DNA of 64,000 nt, from NCBI GenBank assembly GCA_964647355.1, contig CAZYGK010000008.1, positions 3,453 through 67,452 on the forward strand, given 5' to 3'. The DNA is from SZUA-430 sp964647355. GTDB taxonomy: Bacteria > Pseudomonadota > Alphaproteobacteria > Micropepsales > Micropepsaceae. Every line of letters starts with the position of its first letter. Position 1 is the stretch's first letter. Below the pieces are notes generated by a model. It saw nothing but the letters and a program-made list of their open reading frames with translations. It was not told the origin of the DNA and made no database searches. The translations under genes were made by a program, and so were the position numbers. Of the stretch, positions 59,585 to 64,000 are shown piece by piece.

Positions 59585-61309
59585 TTAATCCCCGCCAACC
59601 GTGCCTTCGCGTCTGGGGTCGGGGGCTCCTTCGAAGCCACCCTTCGTGACGCGGATGCTGTTTAGGCCGCTTGGGCCTATGCCGTAGTCGGTGACTTTGA
59701 CGTCGTGGCCCAATGCATTGAGAGCTTCGACGGCGGTGTCTGGGGTGCGGCCTTGTTCGACTTCGGTCGAGGTTCCGCGGCCTGTTGCGTTGGGTAACGC
59801 CACGGTGTCGGCCATGGACATGTTCCAGTCGACGAGGCCCATCACGGTTTTTGTCACGTAGGGAATGATGCGCGCGCCGCCGGGCGAGCCCAGCACGGCA
59901 AGGACGCGGCCCTTTTTGTCGAAGATGATTGTCGGGGTCATCGAGGACATTGGGCGTTTGCCGGCTTGTGGGGCGTTCGCGGTGCGGCGGCCTTCGGTTG
60001 TCGGCTCGAACGTGAAGTCGGTGAGTTCGTTGTTCAGGATGAAGCCGCCCGCCATCAGGCGGCTGCCGAACGGGCCTTCGACGGTTGTCGTCATAGCGAG
60101 CGCGTTGCCTTGCGCGTCGATGAGGCTGATGTGGGCGGTGCCAGGGCGGGCACGGTCGGGGTTGCTCAGTTGGTTGAGGATTAAGTTCGTGCCGGCGGGG
60201 CGGCCTGGTTTGATTGTGGTGCGGTCGACGATTTTTTCGAGCGAAAGGACGCGTGAGCGGCTTGCGATGTATTTGGGGCCGAGCAGGCCTTGCGTCGGTA
60301 CGCGCACGAAGTCGGGGTCGGCGACGTAGGCGCCGCGGTCGGCGTAGGCCACGCGCAGTGCTTCCGTCATCAGGTGGATGGGCGGGGTGGTTCTCGGTTC
60401 GAGTTTGGCGACGTTGAAGCGCTCCATCATCTTCAGCGTTTGCAGCATCGTGAGGCCGGAGCTTGGTGGGCCCATGGTGCAGATTTTGTGGGCGCGATAG
60501 GCGGCGCAGACGGGTGGGCGCTTCTTCGCCTTGTAGCCTCCCAGGTCTTCGTGGGTGAACTTCACTGCGCTGTGCGGCGAGGTGGTGATGGCGGTCACGA
60601 TCGCGTCGGCGACGCGGCCTTTGTAGAAGCCGTCGGCGCCTTTCGCTGCGATGTCGCGCAATGTGGCCGCGTAGTCGGGGTTCTTGATGATGTCGCCGAC
60701 TTGCGGCGCCTTGCCGTTCGGGCGGAAGTAAGCGGCCGTGCTGGGCACCAGCGGGATGCCTTGGTCGCGCTCGATCGCCATCGCCATGCGCGGGCCGACG
60801 GGGAAACCGTTCTCGGCGAGTTTGATCGCGGCGTCGAACAGCGTCGCCCAGGGAAGTTTGCCGTGTTCTTTGTGCGCGAATGCCAGCACCGCGATCGTGC
60901 CGGGTACACCTACAGAGCGGCCGCCCAACACCGCTTCCGGGTAGGACATCGGCTTGCCGTCCTTCATGAACATGTCGGGCGTCGCGGAGGCGGGGGCGGT
61001 TTCGCGGCCGTCGTAGGTTTCGACGCGCTTTGTCTTCGCGTTCCAAAGGACGAGGAACGTGCCGCCGCCGAGGCCTGAGGATTGCGGCTCGACCAGGCCC
61101 ATGACGGCTTGGGCGGCGACCGCGGCGTCGATGACGGTGCCGCCTTTGCGCAGCATCTCCAGCCCCGCGTCTGTCGCGAGTTTGTGCGAAGCGACGATGA
61201 CGTGGCGGCGCGGCAACGTGTCGGCCGCGGTTGCCGTTGGGCCAAGCATCGCCACCATAGTCAGCAGCGAATTGCGCAAGGCGCGGGCGAGGGTTAGCGT
61301 CGGCATCAT
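59585..61309 (-). CDS. ggt: Gamma-glutamyltransferase
   Basis: A 574-residue periplasmic enzyme that transfers or hydrolyses the gamma-glutamyl group of glutathione. The ATG at 61309 follows AGGACGG and gives a signal peptide (LRNSLLTMVAMLGPTATAAD). Motifs: GGTVIDAAVAAQAVMGLVEPQSSGLGGGTFLV, YDGRETAPASA, GPPSSGLTMLQTL, and the self-cleavage site RPGTAHISLIDAQG, in which the nucleophile Thr is kept while the second Thr of the usual TTH is Ala. MSSMTPTI and GSPGGARII form the oxyanion/substrate loops. Its start codon overlaps that of the divergent P1 peptidase. Confidence 0.92.
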   Translation of the reverse strand: MMPTLTLARALRNSLLTMVAMLGPTATAADTLPRRHVIVASHKLATDAGLEMLRKGGTVIDAAVAAQAVMGLVEPQSSGLGGGTFLVLWNAKTKRVETYDGRETAPASATPDMFMKDGKPMSYPEAVLGGRSVGVPGTIAVLAFAHKEHGKLPWATLFDAAIKLAENGFPVGPRMAMAIERDQGIPLVPSTAAYFRPNGKAPQVGDIIKNPDYAATLRDIAAKGADGFYKGRVADAIVTAITTSPHSAVKFTHEDLGGYKAKKRPPVCAAYRAHKICTMGPPSSGLTMLQTLKMMERFNVAKLEPRTTPPIHLMTEALRVAYADRGAYVADPDFVRVPTQGLLGPKYIASRSRVLSLEKIVDRTTIKPGRPAGTNLILNQLSNPDRARPGTAHISLIDAQGNALAMTTTVEGPFGSRLMAGGFILNNELTDFTFEPTTEGRRTANAPQAGKRPMSSMTPTIIFDKKGRVLAVLGSPGGARIIPYVTKTVMGLVDWNMSMADTVALPNATGRGTSTEVEQGRTPDTAVEALNALGHDVKVTDYGIGPSGLNSIRVTKGGFEGAPDPRREGTVGGD

Positions 61310-62333
61310 GATCCGTCCTGGTTCGCGCAATCTCATCACCGATGTCCGTGGCATTACGGTCGGCAACGCCGAAGATGCAACGGCCATGAGCGGCTTAACA
61401 GTCATTTTTGCGGAAGGGCGCGCCGTGGGCGCCGCCGACGTGCGCGGCGGGGCGCCCGGCACGCGCGAGACTGAGGCGTTGATGCCCGAGGGGCTCAATG
61501 TCGGGGTCGATGCGATCGTGTTGTCCGGCGGGTCGGTCTATGGGCTCGACGCGGCGGGCGCGGTTACGAATTGGATCGCGCAGAAGGGGCGGGGGTACAA
61601 GCTGGTGGGGGCGCCTATGGTGGCGCCGATCGTGCCGTCGGCGATCCTGTTCGATCTCACGAACGGCGGCGACAAGAACTGGGGGCCGGAGCCGCCGTAT
61701 CGAAAGCTCGCCGTGAAGGCGTGCGAGACGCAGAGCGATGCGTTCAAGCTCGGCAATGCAGGTGCCGGTTACGGCGGGCGCGCGGGCGCCTACAAAGGTG
61801 GTCTAGGGTCGGCGTCGGCGGTCACCGACGACGGGTTCGAGATCGGTGCGATCGTCGCGGTGAATTCGTTCGGCTCGCCGGTGATGCCGGGGTCGTCCGC
61901 GCTGTGGGCGTGGAGTTTCGAGCAGAACGGCGAGATGGGCGGTCAGATTGCGCCGCGTGCGCCGGTGCCGATGGGATTTCCCGACGATATCAAGCGGCCG
62001 CCGGTTCCGGCGGGCAACACGACGATCGCGGTGATCGCGGTCAACGCTTATCTGACGGTCGCGCAGGCGAAGCGCATTGCGATCATGGCGCATGACGGCT
62101 TTGCGCGCGCGCTCAGGCCCGTACACACGCCGGTCGACGGCGACGCGATCTTCGTGATGGCCACGGGCGCGAAGATGTTGAACGAGACGGCCTTGATGCA
62201 AGTGTCGATGCTTGGATCGGTCGCGGCGGACTGCCTTGCGCGGGCGATCGGGCGGGCGGTGTTCGAAGCGGACGCGCTGGGGCCGTGGGAGGCTTATCGC
62301 ACGGTGCATGCGAAGGGATTCGGGAAGAAGTGA
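61308..62333 (+). CDS. P1 family peptidase (NylC/DmpA-like N-terminal nucleophile hydrolase)
   Basis: A 341-residue self-processing hydrolase. The frame is open upstream, but MIRPGSRNLITDVRGITVGN at 61308 is the family N-terminus. Other marks are LSGGSVYGLDAAGAV, GNAGAGYGGRAG, KGGLGSASAVT and GAIVAVNSFGSPV. The processing site is probably Asn237/Thr238 in PVPAGNTTIAVIAVNAY, as in NylC-type enzymes, where the freed Thr is the nucleophile. Members hydrolyse beta-peptides, D-amino acid esters or nylon oligomers; the physiological substrate is unknown. Its ATG overlaps the ggt start on the other strand. A hairpin follows the stop. Confidence 0.88.
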   Translation: MIRPGSRNLITDVRGITVGNAEDATAMSGLTVIFAEGRAVGAADVRGGAPGTRETEALMPEGLNVGVDAIVLSGGSVYGLDAAGAVTNWIAQKGRGYKLVGAPMVAPIVPSAILFDLTNGGDKNWGPEPPYRKLAVKACETQSDAFKLGNAGAGYGGRAGAYKGGLGSASAVTDDGFEIGAIVAVNSFGSPVMPGSSALWAWSFEQNGEMGGQIAPRAPVPMGFPDDIKRPPVPAGNTTIAVIAVNAYLTVAQAKRIAIMAHDGFARALRPVHTPVDGDAIFVMATGAKMLNETALMQVSMLGSVAADCLARAIGRAVFEADALGPWEAYRTVHAKGFGKK

Positions 62334-62341
62334 GCGGAAAA

Positions 62342-62408
62342 CAGAAAACGGAATACAGGGATCAGAAATCGAAGCTCAACTCATCCGATCCTAGTGTTCT
62401 GTTTTCTG
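62342..62408. repeat. AT-rich hairpin between convergent genes
   Basis: Arms 62342–62363 (CAGAAAACGGAATACAGGGATC) — in short, CAGAAAAC onward — and 62387–62408 pair over 22 positions with one true mismatch if G·U pairs are allowed; the loop is 23 bases. It is clearly richer in A+T than the surrounding genes. It starts nine bases after the P1 peptidase stop and ends two bases before the convergent lipoprotein stop, so a bidirectional terminator or a small mobile-type repeat are both possible. Confidence 0.7.
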
Positions 62409-62409
62409 A

Positions 62410-63438
62410 TTACCGCGCGTAGATCCGGACCTCGTTCGCTTGGGCTGTCGAATTGACGGCGGTCAGCAAGCGGATCTTCGCGGGCTCGATGCCGAGCGTG
62501 GAAAGCGTGTTCGCCACTTCTTGCGCGCGCGCGGTGGTTTCGGGGCTTACGCTGCGGCCTGCGGTGATGCCGACAATGTCGAACGCAGTCGCCGGATTGC
62601 GGCGTTTGGCGGCGGAGACGGCTTGAGCTAGGGCGTCGCGGTAGCTGACGTTCGGGCGGTCGAACTTGATGGTCACGAATGCGGGCTGCGAAAGGAGAGC
62701 TGCGCTTGCCGAACCGGGCGCGCCGGTCGTCCCGGGGCCTGCAACTGTGGTCGCGGCGAGACCGGGGCCGCCAAGCGTTGCGAGCGCGGCGCGTTCTTTC
62801 GCCAGAAACGCCGATTGCAGCGCCCATTCGTTCGAGATTTCGTTGACGAGGCGGTCGAGCTGGTTCGCGGTCGCGCCGATTTCGCCGCGGAGCGTGTTCA
62901 GCTGGTTCTGATCGGCCTCCGTGCCGCCTTTGACGGCGGCGCTTTCGTTCATGAGCTTCGTCGCTTCGGCCGCGCCCTTCGCGAAGACGCGCATCTCGCC
63001 ATCGAGCGCGGTCGTGTTCGCGTTGATCCGGTCGAGCGAGGCTTGCGCTTTGGCGAGCGTCGCAGCAGCGGGCGTGGGCGTTGCCACCAGCTCGCTCTTG
63101 GCGATGCGGTAGAGTGCGCCGTCGCTCGCCAGACGCTGGCGGATGTCGGAGAGGCTTGCGTTCCTTGCCGAGATCTCGCCCTGGATCGCGATCAGGCGGT
63201 TGCGCAGTTCGGCGATGCGTTCGCCCTGAGGCGTGCCGGAGGAGGCAGCGGGCACCACGGGCACCGGGGTGAAGAATGACGTACCGGCTTGCGGCAAGTT
63301 CACGGTCCCCGAGGAGGCGACCGGGCTTGGCGGCTTCTCCGGAAACAGCGTGCCCGTCATTGTGGAGCAGGCCGTGAGCGACAACGCGGCGGCAAGGGCT
63401 ACTAGCCCTTTGGCTTGGTTCGGCAGCATCGATTTCAT
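62410..63438 (-). CDS. Hypothetical coiled-coil lipoprotein
   Basis: A 342-residue lipoprotein with lipobox ALSLTACSTM. The start is ATG 63438 (or the adjacent ATG at 63441) after GAAGG; the frame upstream is not needed. A short Pro/Ser linker is followed by about 150 residues of helix with heptads (RIAELRNRLIAIQGEISARN, NQLNTLRGEIGATANQLDRL). The last 100 residues (FVTIKFDRPNVSYRDALAQAVSAAKRRNP, then AQEVANTLSTLGIEPAKIRLL and a final EVRIYAR) resemble an OmpA-like or SPOR-like periplasmic fold. It is probably anchored in the outer membrane; the function is unknown. Confidence 0.78.
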   Translation of the reverse strand: MKSMLPNQAKGLVALAAALSLTACSTMTGTLFPEKPPSPVASSGTVNLPQAGTSFFTPVPVVPAASSGTPQGERIAELRNRLIAIQGEISARNASLSDIRQRLASDGALYRIAKSELVATPTPAAATLAKAQASLDRINANTTALDGEMRVFAKGAAEATKLMNESAAVKGGTEADQNQLNTLRGEIGATANQLDRLVNEISNEWALQSAFLAKERAALATLGGPGLAATTVAGPGTTGAPGSASAALLSQPAFVTIKFDRPNVSYRDALAQAVSAAKRRNPATAFDIVGITAGRSVSPETTARAQEVANTLSTLGIEPAKIRLLTAVNSTAQANEVRIYAR

Positions 63439-63712
63439 CATCCCGCCTTCGCTCGTCGAGCTTCGGCGCGGCAAGCCCCCTTGGTGAGGTTCGCCTCCGC
63501 TTAACGCTTCGGCGATTTGCGATGACAATACGGAAGGACGGCCTTTGTGCAAACCTGACGGGCTTGGAACTGCGCGGTTTCGTCCGCGACGATGCGTCAG
63601 GGCAGCGCCGTTTCATCTCTTGCGTGCGGCGCGGCAAACACTTAAGTTCCGCGCCTTCTTGGGCGGCAGGGCTCGCATTTCGTGCGGCTTTTGCAGAAGT
63701 CACGCCCCATGG

Positions 63713-63789
63713 GCACCCGTAGCTCAGCTGGATAGAGCACCAGACTACGAATCTGGGGGTCAGAGGTTCGAATCCTTTCGGGTGCGCCA
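63713..63789 (+). tRNA. tRNA-Arg (anticodon ACG)
   Basis: 77 bases including an encoded CCA. The acceptor GCACCCG (63713–63719) pairs with CGGGTGC (63779–63785). The anticodon stem CCAGA/TCTGG encloses CTACGAA, so the anticodon is ACG (63747–63749), to be deaminated to ICG and read CGU, CGC and CGA. D-arm AGCTCAGCTGGATAGAGC and T-loop GGTTCGAATCC are standard. Confidence 0.97.
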
Positions 63790-63894
63790 TTCCTTCGAGG
63801 ATGATCCGTCGCTTCCACTCCGCTTTGGCACGGCCGCGGCTTGATTTGGCCACATTTCGACGGTCAATTCGGCAAGGGACCGGGGTTTGAGATC

Positions 63895-64000
63895 ATGCGA
63901 AAGCTGCTGCTTGGTTTGGCCATCGTGATGTTCGCGACGCCAGCGTTCGCCGATGTTTGGGTGAAGGGCCACTATCGCTCCGACGGTACTTGGGTGCCCG
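63895..64000 (+). CDS. Small exported protein, N-terminus only
   Basis: Only the first 35 codons lie in the window. The ATG at 63895 begins a signal peptide (MRKLLLGLAIVMFATPAFAD) and then VWVKGHYRSDGTWVP, which recalls short exported proteins of alphaproteobacteria with GHYRSDGTYV repeats. The stretch is too short for a firm family call. It lies 105 bases after tRNA-Arg on the same strand. Confidence 0.6.
   Translation, partial: MRKLLLGLAIVMFATPAFADVWVKGHYRSDGTWVP

Noticed and set aside
59424..61046. 540-codon open frame on the minus strand overlapping ggt
   Set aside because: Another frame of the ggt gene; Arg/His/Pro-rich with no motif, whereas ggt has all catalytic motifs.
1..64000. CRISPR arrays, insertion sequences, prophage or integrases
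   Set aside because: No regularly spaced direct repeats, transposase or integrase motifs were seen on either strand.

Overview
The window is a high-GC, gene-dense stretch of chromosome from an alphaproteobacterium, most likely of the Hyphomicrobiales (Rhizobiales). The call rests on gene content and order: cytochrome c–kdsB–pheA, ffs–dnaX–ybaB–recR–def–fmt–truA, dapE/dapD neighbourhoods, rpmH–rnpA–yidD–yidC–engB–argB, a full cpa/tad pilus locus, and many GTG starts and 1–4 base stop/start overlaps. I see no prophage, transposase, plasmid gene or CRISPR array. The genus cannot be named from the sequence alone.

Layout. 1–2 kb: an acyl-CoA catabolism group on the minus strand (carboxyltransferase, DUF6460 membrane protein, start of an acyl-CoA dehydrogenase). 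2–6.7 kb: a secreted S9 peptidase, two small membrane proteins, TesB thioesterase, a long inverted repeat and a TonB-N-like membrane protein. 6.7–23.5 kb: a HAMP/coiled-coil protein of unknown output, then the Flp/Tad pilus locus: two TadE-like pseudopilins, the vWA protein TadG, a stand-alone secretin N-domain protein, the Flp pilin (too short for most ORF callers), CpaA, CpaB, CpaC, CpaD, CpaE, CpaF, TadB, TadC and the TPR lipoprotein TadD. Strong hairpin terminators separate its transcription units.

23.6–33.4 kb: TAXI-type binding protein, DUF1648-like membrane protein, M17 aminopeptidase, GhrA-type reductase, membrane-anchored cytochrome c, kdsB, pheA, an exported barrel-like protein, a GT-B glycosyltransferase and NudC. 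33.5–39.5 kb: the small SRP RNA followed by a tightly coupled informational operon (dnaX, ybaB, recR, def, fmt, truA), converging on the dapE–membrane protein–murI operon. 41–48 kb: SDR plus ABM monooxygenase, a CinA-like protein, a TauE/SafE exporter, and the operon pyrimidine 5'-nucleotidase–dapD–SDR–ERG4/ERG24-like sterol reductase. 48–53.6 kb: DUF1036 protein and argB–engB–yidC–yidD–rnpA–rpmH read on the minus strand. 53.7–62.4 kb: DUF547–VTT–flavin disulfide oxidoreductase, a palindromic element, an orphan histidine kinase, glucokinase, gamma-glutamyltransferase and a divergent P1 (NylC-like) peptidase. The end holds a coiled-coil lipoprotein, tRNA-Arg(ACG) and the start of a small exported protein.

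Most of the window is ordinary housekeeping plus one complete pilus machine. The parts that merit a second look are the long intergenic inverted repeats, the ERG4/ERG24 reductase behind dapD, the ggt/P1 gene pair with overlapping start codons, the HAMP protein without a chemotaxis tip, and the leader in front of the Flp pilin gene. I do not see a wholly new multi-gene system. All domain calls come from reading motifs by eye; no database search was run.
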